From assembly GCA_016870865.1 (NCBI GenBank), contig VGAC01000004.1, positions 87,108-151,107 of the forward strand: a stretch of DNA of 64,000 nt, given 5' to 3'. Shown piece after piece: positions 34,875 through 45,570 of this stretch. The translations under genes were made by a program, and so were the position numbers. The notes under the pieces were generated by a model. The model was not told the origin of the DNA. It saw only the letters and a list, made by a program, of their open reading frames with translations, and searched no databases. Every line of letters begins with the position of its first letter. Within the stretch, counting starts at the first letter, position 1. The DNA comes from Actinomycetota bacterium (GTDB lineage Bacteria > Actinomycetota > Acidimicrobiia > Acidimicrobiales > Ilumatobacteraceae).

Positions 34875-34880
34875 TAGTAT
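34875..34880 (+). promoter_or_regulatory. -10 box for the gltBD leader
   Basis: TAGTAT matches TANNNT and sits just past the crotonase stop codon. It would start transcription near 34887, giving a leader of about 130 bases. There is no good -35 element in the crotonase coding region. Confidence 0.5.
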
Positions 34881-34886
34881 GAAAGG

Positions 34887-35017
34887 GTCACCCGGGCCAG
34901 CGTCGTCCCCCGTGGCCACATAGTCCGGACCTGTCCGGGCACCAGCCGAGTTCTCGGGGCGAAAACGTGCAAGGCCTGCACCTTCGCGCGCCGAGAACCC
35001 TCTTGTAGAGGTGTGAT
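34887..35017 (+). promoter_or_regulatory. Structured 5' leader of gltBD (possible riboswitch-like element)
   Basis: At least four stems can be drawn. GGCCA (34895-34899) pairs with TGGCC (34913-34917). A seven-pair stem spans 34923-34940 (CCGGA with TCCGG). A long stem joins GTTCTCGG (34950-34957) to CCGAGAAC (34991-34998), enclosing CGAA/TTCG and GTGCA-AGGCC-TGCAC (34967-34981). Last, CCTCT (34999-35003) pairs with AGAGG (35007-35011), the ribosome binding site of gltB, whose GTG lies at 35018. Masking of the site is a hallmark of translational riboswitches. I do not recognise a known class. Confidence 0.6.
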
Positions 35018-38000
35018 GTGACGACGCAAATCGAATCTCCTTTTTACCGTCCCGCGACGGGTCTCTACGACCCGCGGTTCGAGCACGACGCGTGTGGTGT
35101 GTCGTTCGTGGCAAACATGAAAGGTGTGGCGAGCCACGACATCGTCGCGCGCGGTGTCGGTGCGCTGTGCAACATGGAGCATCGCGGTGCAACCGGTGCC
35201 GAGTCCGACACGGGCGACGGCGCGGGCGTGCTGATCCAGATTCCCGACAGGTTCCTGCGCGCGGTTGCCGGATTCGAACTGCCCGCTGCGGGTACCTACG
35301 CCTGCGGCATGGCGTTTCTTCCCACCGACGCGCACGATGCCGAAAAGGCAATCGTGGCCATCGAGCGCATTTTGACCCAGGAGGGTCTGCGTCCTCTCGG
35401 TTGGCGCAAAATCCCGGTGAACCCCGACTGCCTGGGCAAGACATCGCGCGAAGTGATGCCGTCATTCCGGCACCTGTTCGTTGCCGACGCCGCCGGCTCA
35501 GCCGTCGGCATCGACCTGGACCGCAAGTTGTTCGTCGCGCGCAAGCGCATCGAACACGAACTGCCCACCGAAGAACGCACGTACTTCCCGTCCCTGTCGT
35601 CGCGCACACTCGTCTACAAGGGCATGTTCACCACGCCGCAGCTCGCTGCGTTCTACCCCGACCTTTCCGATGAGCGCGTCGAGTCGGCGCTCGCCCTCGT
35701 GCACAGCCGCTTTAGCACCAACACCTTCCCGTCGTGGCCGCTCGCACACCCCTACCGCTTCATCGCCCACAACGGTGAGATCAACACCGTGCAGGGCAAT
35801 CGCAACTGGATGCGCACGCGTGAATCCCTGATGCAGAGCAACCATCTGCCCGGCCTCGAGCGCGCGTTCCCCATCTGCACGGCCGGTGGATCGGATTCGA
35901 TGTCGTTCGACGAAGTGCTCGAGGTCGTCCACCTCGGCGGCCGGTCGCTGCCGCATGCGGTGTTGATGATGATTCCCGAAGCCTGGGAGAACAACGATCG
36001 CATGGATCCGAAGAAGCGGGCCTTCTACGCCTACCACAGCACCTTGATAGAGCCATGGGACGGTCCCGCAAGCGTGGCGTTCACCGATGGCACCGTCATC
36101 GGAGCGGTGCTTGACCGCAACGGTTTGCGGCCCAGCCGTTTCTGGGTCACCGATGACGACCTCGTCGTGATGGCGAGCGAGGTCGGCGTTCTCGACATCG
36201 ACCCGGCGAAGATAGTGAAGAAGGGCCGCCTGCAACCCGGCCGCATGTTTCTCATCGACACCGCGCAGGGACGCATCATCGACGACGACGAAGTCAAGGC
36301 GGAGCTTGCCGCGGCCGCACCCTACGACGAGTGGCTTGCCGAGGGCATGGTGGCCCTCGACGACCTTCCCGAGCGCGAGCACGTGGTGTACAGCCATGAC
36401 AGCGTGTTGCGTCGCCAACAGGTGTTCGGCTACACCCATGAGGAACTGAAGATCATCGTTGCGCCGATGGCCAAGGCGGGTGCCGAGCCCATCGGTTCGA
36501 TGGGAACCGACACGCCGATCGCCGTGTTGTCGAAGCGTCCACGATTGTTGTTCGACTATTTCCAGCAGTTGTTCGCCCAGGTCACGAACCCGCCGCTGGA
36601 CGCGATCCGCGAGGAGGTCGTCACCGCGGTCAGCCGTACGGTTGGACCCGAGGCGAACCTGTTGGCCGAGGGACCCGCTGCATGCCGCCAGCTCGAGTTG
36701 CCGTTCCCGGTCATCGACAACGACGACCTCGCCAAGATCATTCACATCAATGACGACGGCAACCTTCCGCATCTTGAATCTGCGGTCATCGGTGGTCTCT
36801 ACCGCGTGGCGGGTGGCGGAGCGGGGATGCGCGAAGCTCTCGACCGCGTTCGCGCGGAAACCGTCGCGGCAATCGATGCCGGTGCGCGCATCATCATCCT
36901 CTCCGACCGCAACAGCGACGCGGCCAACGCCCCTATTCCCTCGCTGCTGCTCACGAGTGCCGTGCACCACCACCTCATCCGCGAGAAGAAGCGCACACTC
37001 GTCGGCCTGATCGCCGAGTGTGGTGACGCCCGCGAGGTGCACCACATGGCCCTGCTCATCGGCTTTGGGGCCGCCGCGATCAACCCGTACCTCGCCTTTG
37101 AGTCGATCGACGACATGATCCTCAACGAGGGTGGCCTCGGCCTCCACGGCCTGGGCGGGGTCGACCCCGCCAAGGCCCGCAAGAACTACATCAAGGCCGC
37201 CGGCAAGGGCGTGCTGAAGGTGATGTCGAAGATGGGGGTGTCGACGGTCGCGTCGTACACCGGCGCGCAGATTTTCGAAGCCATCGGTTTGTCGAACGAC
37301 CTCGTCGACGAGTTCTTCGCGGGAACCGTCTCGCGTCTCGGCGGTATCGGCCTCGACGAGGTGGCAGCCGAGGTCGCTGCCCGTCACGCCACCGCCCACC
37401 CCAGCCGCCCCGAAGAACGGGCGCACCGCAAGCTCGAGTTGGGAGGCGAATACCAGTGGCGCCGCGAAGGTGAGTTCCACCTCTTCAACCCGGAGACCGT
37501 CTACCGCCTCCAGCACGCCACCCGCAGTGGTCGCTACGACATCTTCAAGCAGTACACCGCCGCGGTCGACGACCAGTCGCGCGAACTCGCGACGCTTCGT
37601 GGACTCTTCAAGTTGAAGACCGGCATGCGTCCCGCGCTGTCGATCGACGAGGTCGAACCGGTGAGCGAGATCGTCAAGCGTTTCTCGACCGGCGCGATGA
37701 GCTACGGCTCGATATCGGCCGAGGCGCACGAAACCCTCGCAGTCGCGATGAACCGTCTCGGCGGCAAGAGCAACACGGGTGAAGGTGGCGAGGATGCAGA
37801 GCGGTTCACGCCGCTGCCGAACGGTGATTCGAAGCGCTCGGCCATCAAGCAGGTGGCCTCGGGTCGGTTCGGTGTGACGAGCGAATATCTCGTGAATGCC
37901 GACGACCTGCAGATCAAAATGGCCCAGGGTGCCAAGCCCGGCGAGGGTGGCCAGTTGCCCGGACACAAGGTGTATCCGTGGATTGCGAAAACGCGTTACA

Positions 38001-39607
38001 GCACGCCGGGTGTCGGCCTCATCTCGCCGCCGCCGCACCACGACATCTACTCGATCGAGGATCTCAAGCAACTGATCCACGACTTGAAGAACTCGAACCC
38101 CGCCGCACGCGTGCACGTCAAGCTCGTCGCCGAAGTCGGCGTCGGCACCGTCGCTGCCGGCGTCAGCAAGGCGAAGGCCGACGTGGTTCTCATCTCGGGC
38201 CACGACGGTGGAACCGGCGCTTCACCACTCACTTCGCTCAAGCATGCGGGCGCCCCATGGGAGCTCGGACTCGCCGAGGCGCAGCAGACGTTGATGTTGA
38301 ACGGATTGCGCGACCGCATCGTGGTGCAGGCCGATGGTCAGATGAAGACGGGTCGTGACGTCGTGGTTGCGGCACTGCTCGGCGCCGAGGAGTACGGCTT
38401 TGCGACCGCACCGCTGGTGGTGAGCGGCTGCATCATGATGCGCGTGTGTCACCTCGACACCTGTCCCGTCGGCGTCGCAACGCAGAACCCGGAATTGCGC
38501 AAGCGTTTCGACGGCAAGCCCGAGTTCGTCGTCAACTTCTTCGAGTACGTCGCAGAGGAAGTGCGCGAATATCTCGCCGCCCTCGGATTCCGCTCGATCA
38601 CGGAAGCCGTCGGCCACGTCGAAATGATCGATGCCGTCGCGGCGATCGACCACTGGAAGGCGAGTGGCCTCGACATCTCGCCGTTGCTCGCCGTTCCGCA
38701 GAACCCCTACGGCCAGACCCTGCACCACAGTGTCGGCCAGAACCACGAACTCGGCGAGGCGCTCGACAATCAGCTCATCGCCGAATGCCAGCCCGCGATC
38801 ATGGATGGCAAGTCGGTCGAGATGAAGGTGCGCATCAACAACGTCAACCGCACGGTCGGCACGATGCTCGGCAGCGAAGTCACCAAGAAGTGGGGTGGTG
38901 CGGGTCTGCCCGACGGCACCATCAAGATCCACTTCACGGGTTCGGCCGGACAATCCTTCGGTGCATTCGTGCCGAGGGGGATCGAGTTGCGTCTCGAGGG
39001 CGATGCCAACGACTACGTCGGCAAGGGTCTCTCGGGTGGTCGTCTGGTCGTGCACCCCGACACCAAGGCGAAATTCGTCGCCGAGGAAAACGTGATCGCC
39101 GGCAACGTCATCGCCTACGGCGCGACCGGGGGCGAGATCTTCCTGCGCGGAATCGTGGGTGAGCGTTTCTGCGTGCGCAACTCGGGCGCAACCGCCGTCG
39201 TCGAGGGGGTCGGAGACCACGGCTGCGAGTACATGACAGGCGGCCGTGTCGTGGTTCTCGGCCAGACGGGGCGCAACTTCGCGGCCGGCATGTCGGGAGG
39301 TATCGCCTACGTCTACGACCGTGACGGCGCGTTCGCCTCACGTGTGAACTACGAGTTGGTGGAAATCGAACCACTCGATGACGATGACATCGCATGGCTG
39401 AAGAAGACCGTCGAAGACCACAGGCGCCACACCGCTTCGAGCGTTGCCGGGCGACTGCTCGAGGGTTGGAACGTCGAGGTCTCCAAGATCCGCAAGGTGA
39501 TGCCACGCGACTACCGCAGCGTGCTCAACGTCATCGCAAAGGCGCAGGCCGAGGGTCTGAACGAGGAACAAACCAACGAACGAGTGATGGAGGCCGCCCG
39601 TGGGTGA
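35018..39607 (+). CDS. gltB: Glutamate synthase (NADPH) large subunit
   Basis: The 1529-residue protein has the usual GltB length. The amidotransferase domain starts with the catalytic Cys26 in DACGVSF. The central FMN-binding and synthase domain carries the 3Fe-4S motif [12 protein letters not shown] (Cys1138, 1144 and 1149). The C-terminal GXGXG beta-helix contains [24 protein letters not shown]. It transfers the amide of glutamine to 2-oxoglutarate, giving two glutamates. The start is a GTG with AGAGG six bases upstream, inside a hairpin. The residues before Cys26 must be removed for activity. gltD overlaps its end by eight bases. Confidence 0.97.
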   Translation: MTTQIESPFYRPATGLYDPRFEHDACGVSFVANMKGVASHDIVARGVGALCNMEHRGATGAESDTGDGAGVLIQIPDRFLRAVAGFELPAAGTYACGMAFLPTDAHDAEKAIVAIERILTQEGLRPLGWRKIPVNPDCLGKTSREVMPSFRHLFVADAAGSAVGIDLDRKLFVARKRIEHELPTEERTYFPSLSSRTLVYKGMFTTPQLAAFYPDLSDERVESALALVHSRFSTNTFPSWPLAHPYRFIAHNGEINTVQGNRNWMRTRESLMQSNHLPGLERAFPICTAGGSDSMSFDEVLEVVHLGGRSLPHAVLMMIPEAWENNDRMDPKKRAFYAYHSTLIEPWDGPASVAFTDGTVIGAVLDRNGLRPSRFWVTDDDLVVMASEVGVLDIDPAKIVKKGRLQPGRMFLIDTAQGRIIDDDEVKAELAAAAPYDEWLAEGMVALDDLPEREHVVYSHDSVLRRQQVFGYTHEELKIIVAPMAKAGAEPIGSMGTDTPIAVLSKRPRLLFDYFQQLFAQVTNPPLDAIREEVVTAVSRTVGPEANLLAEGPAACRQLELPFPVIDNDDLAKIIHINDDGNLPHLESAVIGGLYRVAGGGAGMREALDRVRAETVAAIDAGARIIILSDRNSDAANAPIPSLLLTSAVHHHLIREKKRTLVGLIAECGDAREVHHMALLIGFGAAAINPYLAFESIDDMILNEGGLGLHGLGGVDPAKARKNYIKAAGKGVLKVMSKMGVSTVASYTGAQIFEAIGLSNDLVDEFFAGTVSRLGGIGLDEVAAEVAARHATAHPSRPEERAHRKLELGGEYQWRREGEFHLFNPETVYRLQHATRSGRYDIFKQYTAAVDDQSRELATLRGLFKLKTGMRPALSIDEVEPVSEIVKRFSTGAMSYGSISAEAHETLAVAMNRLGGKSNTGEGGEDAERFTPLPNGDSKRSAIKQVASGRFGVTSEYLVNADDLQIKMAQGAKPGEGGQLPGHKVYPWIAKTRYSTPGVGLISPPPHHDIYSIEDLKQLIHDLKNSNPAARVHVKLVAEVGVGTVAAGVSKAKADVVLISGHDGGTGASPLTSLKHAGAPWELGLAEAQQTLMLNGLRDRIVVQADGQMKTGRDVVVAALLGAEEYGFATAPLVVSGCIMMRVCHLDTCPVGVATQNPELRKRFDGKPEFVVNFFEYVAEEVREYLAALGFRSITEAVGHVEMIDAVAAIDHWKASGLDISPLLAVPQNPYGQTLHHSVGQNHELGEALDNQLIAECQPAIMDGKSVEMKVRINNVNRTVGTMLGSEVTKKWGGAGLPDGTIKIHFTGSAGQSFGAFVPRGIELRLEGDANDYVGKGLSGGRLVVHPDTKAKFVAEENVIAGNVIAYGATGGEIFLRGIVGERFCVRNSGATAVVEGVGDHGCEYMTGGRVVVLGQTGRNFAAGMSGGIAYVYDRDGAFASRVNYELVEIEPLDDDDIAWLKKTVEDHRRHTASSVAGRLLEGWNVEVSKIRKVMPRDYRSVLNVIAKAQAEGLNEEQTNERVMEAARG

Positions 39608-41051
39608 GGCAACCGGTTTCTTGAAGTGGGACCGCAAGGGCCCCGAGCGCCGCGGGGTGCCCGTGCGGCTGCGTGACTGGAAAGAGGTTTACACGCCCTT
39701 CGACCGCGATGAGTTGAACCGTCAGGCTGGACGTTGCATGGACTGCGGTATCCCGTTCTGCAACAACGGCTGTCCGCTCGGCAATCTCATTCCCGACTGG
39801 AACGACCTTGTCTACCGCGGAGCGTGGCGTGACGCCATCGATCGTCTGCACGCAACGAACAACTTTCCCGAATTCACCGGACGCCTGTGCCCGGCGCCGT
39901 GCGAGTCGGCCTGCGTGCTTGGCATCAGCCAGGACCCGGTTGCCATCAAGCAGGTCGAAGTCGAGATCATCGACCATGCCTGGGCCCAAGGTTGGGTGAC
40001 CCCGCAGAAGCCGACGGTCACCACCGGCAAGCGTGTCGCCGTCATCGGCAGCGGACCCGCGGGCCTTGCCGCCGCTCAACAGCTCACCCGCGCCGGCCAC
40101 GACGTTGTCGTGCTGGAACGCTCCGACCGCATCGGTGGTCTCTTGCGCTACGGGATCCCCGAATTCAAGATGGAAAAGCGCCACGTCGACCGTCGTCTCG
40201 AGCAGATGAAGGCCGAAGGCACCGAGTTCCGCACGAACGCCATCGTGGGGGAGAACATCGACATCGACATCCTGCGTGCCAGCAACGACGCGATCGTGCT
40301 CGCATGCGGCGCAACCGCATGGCGCGACCTTCCCGTTCCCGGCCGCCAGTTGCAGGGAATCCATCAGGCGATGGAGTACCTGCCGATCTCGAACAAGGTG
40401 CAAGAGGGCGACCTCGACAACCATCCGATCGACGCCAAGGACAAGCACGTCGTCATCATCGGTGGCGGCGACACCGGTGCCGACTGCCTCGGCACGGCGC
40501 TGCGTCAAGGCGCGAAGTCGGTGACGTCGCTCGAGATCATGCCGCGCCCGCCCGAGCAGCGTGGCGGCAACAACCCGTGGCCACAGTACGCGTTGGTCTA
40601 CCGCGTCGCGAGTGCGCACGAAGAAGGTGGCGAGCGTATCTACAGCGTGAACACCGAACGCTTCGTCGACGACGGCAACGGCAACGTTCGTGCACTACTT
40701 ATCCACGAAGTGCAGATGGTCAACGGCAAGTTCGAAAAGGTCGAAGGCTCCGACCGGGAACTTCGTGCCGACCTGGTTTTCCTTGCGCTCGGATTCCTCG
40801 GCCCGGAAAAGGGCAGCTGGCTCGACCAACTGGGCGTTGCGCTCGACGAGCGAGGCAACGTGCGGCGCAACGACGACTACGCAACCAACCTGGACGGAGT
40901 TTTCGTTGCCGGCGACATGGGTCGTGGCCAGAGCCTCATCGTGTGGGCGATCGCCGAGGGCCGCGCAGCCGCAGCCGGCGTGGATCGGTACCTGATGGGT
41001 GAAACGCACCTGCCAAAGCCCATTTCGCCGACGGCACGCCCGCTGGTCTGA
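39600..41051 (+). CDS. gltD: Glutamate synthase small subunit
   Basis: The 483-residue FAD protein supplies electrons from NADPH to GltB. The N-terminal cysteine-rich region ([22 protein letters not shown] and [13 protein letters not shown]) binds two 4Fe-4S clusters. The dinucleotide motifs are [21 protein letters not shown] for FAD and [18 protein letters not shown] for NADPH. It ends [26 protein letters not shown]. The start is a GTG overlapping gltB by eight bases. Together with gltB it forms the operon behind the structured leader. Confidence 0.97.
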   Translation: MGEATGFLKWDRKGPERRGVPVRLRDWKEVYTPFDRDELNRQAGRCMDCGIPFCNNGCPLGNLIPDWNDLVYRGAWRDAIDRLHATNNFPEFTGRLCPAPCESACVLGISQDPVAIKQVEVEIIDHAWAQGWVTPQKPTVTTGKRVAVIGSGPAGLAAAQQLTRAGHDVVVLERSDRIGGLLRYGIPEFKMEKRHVDRRLEQMKAEGTEFRTNAIVGENIDIDILRASNDAIVLACGATAWRDLPVPGRQLQGIHQAMEYLPISNKVQEGDLDNHPIDAKDKHVVIIGGGDTGADCLGTALRQGAKSVTSLEIMPRPPEQRGGNNPWPQYALVYRVASAHEEGGERIYSVNTERFVDDGNGNVRALLIHEVQMVNGKFEKVEGSDRELRADLVFLALGFLGPEKGSWLDQLGVALDERGNVRRNDDYATNLDGVFVAGDMGRGQSLIVWAIAEGRAAAAGVDRYLMGETHLPKPISPTARPLV

Positions 41052-41090
41052 CGCGATCCGGGCGGCACCGTCACCTACGCTGACGGGGCA

Positions 41091-41696
41091 ATGAAAATCG
41101 GCCCCCGCATCACGACCATTGCGCTCGGCGTCACCATCGCGCCGCTGCTCGTATTGGGCGTCTCTGCCTGCGGTGGCGACGTGGGAGGCACCGCCACGAC
41201 TCTGGTGCCCATCGCGCCGACCGACTTCGCCACCATTCCGCCGGTCATCACGACCGCGCCGATGTCGAACACGACGTTGCCGCCGGGTTCGGTTGGTGTT
41301 GAGCAAGCGTACGTCGTCGAACTCGGTGACTCGCCGATAAAATTGGCGACGATGTACGGCATCAGCGTCGAGGAGCTGTTGATGTACAACGGATGGGTGT
41401 CCGTGACCCAGTTCCCGTACCCAGGTCAAACGTTGCGTATTCCGCCGACCGCAAAGACCACAACCGAGATGGCAATGTCACAGACGACGCTCACACCTCA
41501 AGGTCCTGCTGGTCAGGGCTGTGGTGCACGGCCGGCCGGTACGTATGAAATTCAGCCCGGCGATTCGCTGTCGCTCATCGGTTCAAAGTTCTGCGTGAAG
41601 ATCGCCGCACTGATGGCAGCAAACGGCTGGATGGATGCAAACGCGGTTGCCCTGTTCGCCGGTCAGTCGATCGTGATTCCTGCCGTTGGCGGCTGA
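41091..41696 (+). CDS. LysM-domain lipoprotein
   Basis: The 201-residue protein begins with a lipoprotein signal peptide (ITTIALGVTIAPLLVLGVSACGG, lipid-bearing Cys27). A threonine/proline-rich linker follows, then two LysM domains: about residues 76-122 (YVVELGDSPIKLATMYGISVEELLMYNGW) and 150-201 (YEIQPGDSLSLIGSKFCVKIAALMAANGW). LysM domains bind peptidoglycan, so it is probably an outer-face cell wall protein. TACGCT at 41076-41081 is a candidate -10 box nine bases before the ATG. It reads toward the acyltransferase gene. Confidence 0.88.
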   Translation: MKIGPRITTIALGVTIAPLLVLGVSACGGDVGGTATTLVPIAPTDFATIPPVITTAPMSNTTLPPGSVGVEQAYVVELGDSPIKLATMYGISVEELLMYNGWVSVTQFPYPGQTLRIPPTAKTTTEMAMSQTTLTPQGPAGQGCGARPAGTYEIQPGDSLSLIGSKFCVKIAALMAANGWMDANAVALFAGQSIVIPAVGG

Positions 41697-41709
41697 GAAG
41701 ACCGTTTTG

Positions 41710-42750
41710 TCAGTTGCCCAAGTCGGGCCAACGGCGCTTCTGGCGACGACGTTGTCCGGCGACACCCACCTTGCGGTGTTCGTAGAGGGCCCACTGCCTG
41801 CGCCAACCCGTGTAGTCGGGACCGGTGAGTGGCGTTGCGTTGCCGCTGGCGGCGCGGCGCCGCGCGGTCCAGAAGTCGGTCGATGATTCGTCGCCGAGCA
41901 GGGTGACTGCGCGTTCAATGCGATCGTTGAAACGTCGCGTGTTCTCGTTTTCGTCGGGGAAGAGTGGCGCACCGAACACGACACGGGTGTGGCCGCGCTT
42001 CGGGCGCTTCATGCCCTTGCCGAAGATTGCACCGGTACCGTCGATGAAGACGGGAACAACCGGTGCGCCGGTCTTGGCACTCAGGTACGCGGCACCCGCC
42101 TTGAACTCCTGGCCCCAGCCGTCGGGCGAACGACCGCCCTCGGGGTAGATCACCAGGCTCCAGTCGCGGGTGAGCAGGCGGCGTAGTTCATCCGACGACT
42201 TGCGGCTGGTGGTTTCCCGGTCGATCGGAATGGCGTTGAGAGTGAGTGCAGCGAGTGTGCCCTTCACGCGCTTGTCGAAGAAGTAGTCGGCGGCCGCCGC
42301 GACAACGAGGCGGTCGCGCCAGGGCTTCGGAACGGCGGTGACCATGAGCGGCGTGTCGAGGTGCGAGTGGTGGTTGGGGGCGAAGATGACGCCGCCGATC
42401 GACTCATTGTTGGCAAGGTCGGTGAGGCGGTCGGCGCCCTCGACCTTTGGCCGCGCGAGGAACTGCACCATTGCGGTGACCGGTCCGGCGACGAGAAGGC
42501 GCCGAACGAAACGTGAACCGGGACCGCGAGCAAAATCGGTGTCGAAGTCGGCACCAAGGGTCGACGGCTTCGGGGGCACCTCGACACCGCGCGGCACGCT
42601 GGGCGCGCGGTACGGGAAACCCTTCGAGCGCCACGACCTCACCGGCTTGCGGGCGAGGGATTCGAGGCCCTCGGCGAGTCCGGCGGCGCGCTCCAGTACG
42701 CGCCGCGAGGCGGCGCTGCGCACGGTCTGCTTCGGGTAGTCGCGGGCCAT
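41710..42750 (-). CDS. PlsC-type lysophospholipid acyltransferase family protein
   Basis: The 346-residue protein has the glycerolipid acyltransferase motifs NHHSHLD (HxxxxD) and YPEGGRSPDGWG (EGGRS), followed by TGAPVVPVFIDGTGAIFGKG. The N-terminal 75 residues are basic and not part of the fold. It probably transfers a fatty acyl chain onto a lipid at the membrane. It is the last of four genes in the TetR-controlled run, starting 13 bases after the LarA-like gene. This position suggests it uses a product of the preceding enzymes. Confidence 0.85.
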   Translation of the reverse strand: MARDYPKQTVRSAASRRVLERAAGLAEGLESLARKPVRSWRSKGFPYRAPSVPRGVEVPPKPSTLGADFDTDFARGPGSRFVRRLLVAGPVTAMVQFLARPKVEGADRLTDLANNESIGGVIFAPNHHSHLDTPLMVTAVPKPWRDRLVVAAAADYFFDKRVKGTLAALTLNAIPIDRETTSRKSSDELRRLLTRDWSLVIYPEGGRSPDGWGQEFKAGAAYLSAKTGAPVVPVFIDGTGAIFGKGMKRPKRGHTRVVFGAPLFPDENENTRRFNDRIERAVTLLGDESSTDFWTARRRAASGNATPLTGPDYTGWRRQWALYEHRKVGVAGQRRRQKRRWPDLGN

Positions 42751-42763
42751 CGTGGGTCGTTTC

Positions 42764-44350
42764 CTACTTCACGTCCGCGACCATGAGCGGCGGGGTGTGG
42801 AGGTGGGTGATCGTGGGGCTGCGGCCAACCACGTCGCTGGCGATTTCCAGCGCGTCGTTGAGCGTCGAGGCCGGCGTGAAGCCGAGACGGTGGACTGTCG
42901 GAGCGTCACCGCCGACGATGATGACCTTGCCGCAGTGCTGCAGGCCGTGACTGCCCCAGTACCACATGTAGAAGGGGTGCACACCGTGGTAGGCGTAGCT
43001 CGTGCGGTAGAGGTGGCGGTACCAATCGTCTTGGGCGAATTGCTTTTCGAAGCGTGCTTCCAGTTCGTGAGGCACGGTGGTTTCGGTGAGCACCTGTTCG
43101 AAGAAGTCGATGTAGCTGGGGTGATGAACGGGATGGAACTCGTTCGTCGTTGGGTGGGTCATGATGACGACGCCACCTTCGCGCACGAGGGGCTTGCCGC
43201 GGTACAGGTTGAAGAAGTAGCCGAGACCCGTGCACATGACGAGGATCGGGTTCATGATCGAGTTCACGTTGTAGGGACAGATGAAGGGGATGCCCATCGT
43301 CAGGATGTCGGTTTGGCCCTGCACCTCGACCAACTGCTGCTTCCACACGTTTTCTGTGGTGAGCCTGTGAACGGCTTCGACCTCGCCGCACTGAATGCTC
43401 GTCATGTTGTGCGGTGCTTCGATGCCGTGGAAGATGTTGCGCGCCATGCGCGGGGGCGTGCGATTGAGGCCGGCCTTGGCGGCGACGAACTTGGCGCGGT
43501 CACGGCCGTTCCATTCCCACTCGCGCTTGGCGAGGAAGTCGAAGGGCTTGGGGAACGTGTCGTTGTTGACGGTGGTTTCGATCTGGAAGATCTTCGGGCC
43601 GTGCTTGCGCATGACCTCACCCATGCGCCAGTTGCTCTTGTGCAGTTCGCTCTTGTGGGCATCCATGAACGAGCGGCTGTTCTGCATCGTGTGGGTGTTG
43701 TGGTGATGGCGCAGCGAGCGGTACGACGCGAGCCCCGTTGCCGTGCTCTTCCATCCGCCGTCCATCGCGACCAGGTTGATGTTGACGTACACCAAGAGGT
43801 CGCTCTCCGCGGCACGCTTGTTGATCTCGACCTCCTCGCCGTGGGCGGTTTCGCCGAGCAGCGCGAGGTTGTCGGGGTCTTCGGCATCGTGTTGGTACAA
43901 CATGCCGCGCGGCGCGAAGGCGTCGTAGATGCGGTCGCCGAGTTGGTGACGCAGTTCGTCCTCGGTCATGCGGCGGTGCAGCGCGAGGGCGGCGATGATG
44001 TGCACGTCGTCGACGCCGGCCTCGGCCGCCATGTCGAGAACGGCCTCGATGATGCGCTGGCGGATGTCGGGTCGCGTCATCTTGGGCAGCGGCAGGCTGA
44101 TGTCGTCGAAGGCGATGGTCAGTTTCATGCCGGGGACCAAAAGTGTCGGTAGCGGGTCCATGTCCACGGGGTTGAGCAGCGCGTGGTTGATCGCACCGTC
44201 GATGTCGTCGATGACCTTGTGGGGTTCGGGCGCATAGATGACGCGCGAGCGGTCGGCGGGCAGTTTTTCGAGCGAGAAGTTCTCTCCGCGCCAGAAGAGA
44301 ATCGGGGGAGTCGAGCGGTCGACTTCGAGGACGAAACCGGGACGTGGCAT
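42764..44350 (-). CDS. LarA-like (nickel-pincer lactate racemase family) protein
   Basis: The 528-residue protein shows the LarA N-terminal pattern: DDISLPLPKMTRPDIRQRIIEAVLDM, ALALHRRMTEDEL (His125) and MDGGWKSTATG (Lys201, matching the lysine that holds the nickel-pincer cofactor). The second catalytic histidine of LarA should lie ten residues before the lysine; here that position is Ile191. Most LarA relatives are about 430 residues, so this one has extra length. No larB, larC or larE is visible. It overlaps the dehydrogenase by TGATG. It may act on a hydroxyacid, but the altered site makes activity uncertain. Confidence 0.75.
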   Translation of the reverse strand: MPRPGFVLEVDRSTPPILFWRGENFSLEKLPADRSRVIYAPEPHKVIDDIDGAINHALLNPVDMDPLPTLLVPGMKLTIAFDDISLPLPKMTRPDIRQRIIEAVLDMAAEAGVDDVHIIAALALHRRMTEDELRHQLGDRIYDAFAPRGMLYQHDAEDPDNLALLGETAHGEEVEINKRAAESDLLVYVNINLVAMDGGWKSTATGLASYRSLRHHHNTHTMQNSRSFMDAHKSELHKSNWRMGEVMRKHGPKIFQIETTVNNDTFPKPFDFLAKREWEWNGRDRAKFVAAKAGLNRTPPRMARNIFHGIEAPHNMTSIQCGEVEAVHRLTTENVWKQQLVEVQGQTDILTMGIPFICPYNVNSIMNPILVMCTGLGYFFNLYRGKPLVREGGVVIMTHPTTNEFHPVHHPSYIDFFEQVLTETTVPHELEARFEKQFAQDDWYRHLYRTSYAYHGVHPFYMWYWGSHGLQHCGKVIIVGGDAPTVHRLGFTPASTLNDALEIASDVVGRSPTITHLHTPPLMVADVK

Positions 44351-45570
44351 CAGCGGTTCTCTGCTTTCTTCGATTTGTCGGTCTTGAGAAGTTCGGGGCG
44401 AAGGTCGAAGGCGATCTTGATGGCGCCGCGCGGGCCCGCCTCGGCCGCGTGGCGCAGTGCGCGCACGTAGTCCTCGAGTGGGTAGGTGGCCGACAGCAGG
44501 CGTTCGGTTTGGACCGCGCCGGCGAGTTCGATCGCAAGCTCGAACGTGCGGCGCCGCGACCCGTCGGGCAGCGTTTCGGTTCCGTAGGTGTAGGAACCCT
44601 TGAGTTCGGTTTCGCGGTGCCACAGGCCGGTCAGGTCGACGTCGACCCGTGCGGGCATGCCCATCAACACAATGCGGCCATGCGGGCGGGTGATGTGAAT
44701 CGAAGTTCCGATGCTCTCGCTGTTGCCGACGGCGTCGATCGTGACGTGTGCCCCCGACGACAGGTAGTTGCCCACGATGTGGCAGCCCACGACGTGGCGT
44801 ACGGTGCGGGCGAGTTCGCTTGCGTCGACCACGGTGGTGGCGCCGAGTTCCTTGGCTGCGCGCACCTGGGCGGGGTAGCGGGCGCCGACGACGACGTGCG
44901 CGTGCGGCGCGAAGGTACGCAGACCCGCAATGGCGCACAGGCCCATCGTTCCCGCACCCTGCACCGCAATGACCGGGGATTCGACGCCGCGCACCGACTC
45001 CACGGCCTGAAGGGCGGAGTGGATTCCACCAGCGAGGGGCTCGATGAGAACCGCGCGTTCATCACTCATGTCGTGGGGGATGCGGTGGATCTGCGATTCG
45101 TGTGCGACGAGTTCGGTGGCCCACCCACCGCCGGTGGAGTTGCAAAAACCGATCTGAATGCCGGGTTCGAGGGGTGGCAACGCAAGGTGTGCGTAGTCGT
45201 CACCATCGCCGGGTGCAGCACCCTCGAAGGGCAGCGCGTGACCACGTGCGGCATGGCCGAGTACGGGTTCGACGACGATGCGTTCGCCCGAGTCGAGTTC
45301 ACCCACGATCTCGTGGCCGGGAACGAAGGGAAAGCTGACCCAATTCTCGAAGTAGGTCGACGCATGGCCCTCGACGGTGGCGAGGTCGCTACCGCAGATG
45401 CCGGTCAGGCGCGGGTAGACGCGCTGCCAGCCGACACCGGGCAGCGCGGGTGCATCGGCCTCGCCGAGGGTCAACGGGCCGATCTTTGCGGCCGAACCGG
45501 TGTCGATGCCCGAAGCCAGACGCGCGATCATGAAGCGCCCGGTGTTGCGGTCGATGCGAAGTGCTCTCAT
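44350..45570 (-). CDS. Zinc-binding alcohol dehydrogenase family protein
   Basis: The 406-residue medium-chain dehydrogenase has zinc ligands in TGICGSD (Cys), GHEIVGE (His-Glu) and LIEPLAGG (Glu). The nucleotide-binding motif is VIAVQGAGTMGLCAIAGL. The four-cysteine structural zinc lobe is missing. It oxidises an alcohol or reduces a ketone with NAD(P). The start overlaps the FAR-HAD stop by four bases (ATGA), and its stop overlaps the LarA-like start, so the three genes are tightly coupled. The substrate is unknown; a lipid-linked or hydroxyacid substrate would fit the context. Confidence 0.87.
   Translation of the reverse strand: MRALRIDRNTGRFMIARLASGIDTGSAAKIGPLTLGEADAPALPGVGWQRVYPRLTGICGSDLATVEGHASTYFENWVSFPFVPGHEIVGELDSGERIVVEPVLGHAARGHALPFEGAAPGDGDDYAHLALPPLEPGIQIGFCNSTGGGWATELVAHESQIHRIPHDMSDERAVLIEPLAGGIHSALQAVESVRGVESPVIAVQGAGTMGLCAIAGLRTFAPHAHVVVGARYPAQVRAAKELGATTVVDASELARTVRHVVGCHIVGNYLSSGAHVTIDAVGNSESIGTSIHITRPHGRIVLMGMPARVDVDLTGLWHRETELKGSYTYGTETLPDGSRRRTFELAIELAGAVQTERLLSATYPLEDYVRALRHAAEAGPRGAIKIAFDLRPELLKTDKSKKAENR

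Noticed and set aside
35498..38203. A 901-codon open frame on the minus strand inside gltB
   Set aside because: It lies fully opposite a certain gene. High GC content leaves few stop codons in the antisense frame, and the predicted sequence has no known domain and is unusually rich in Arg, His and Asp.
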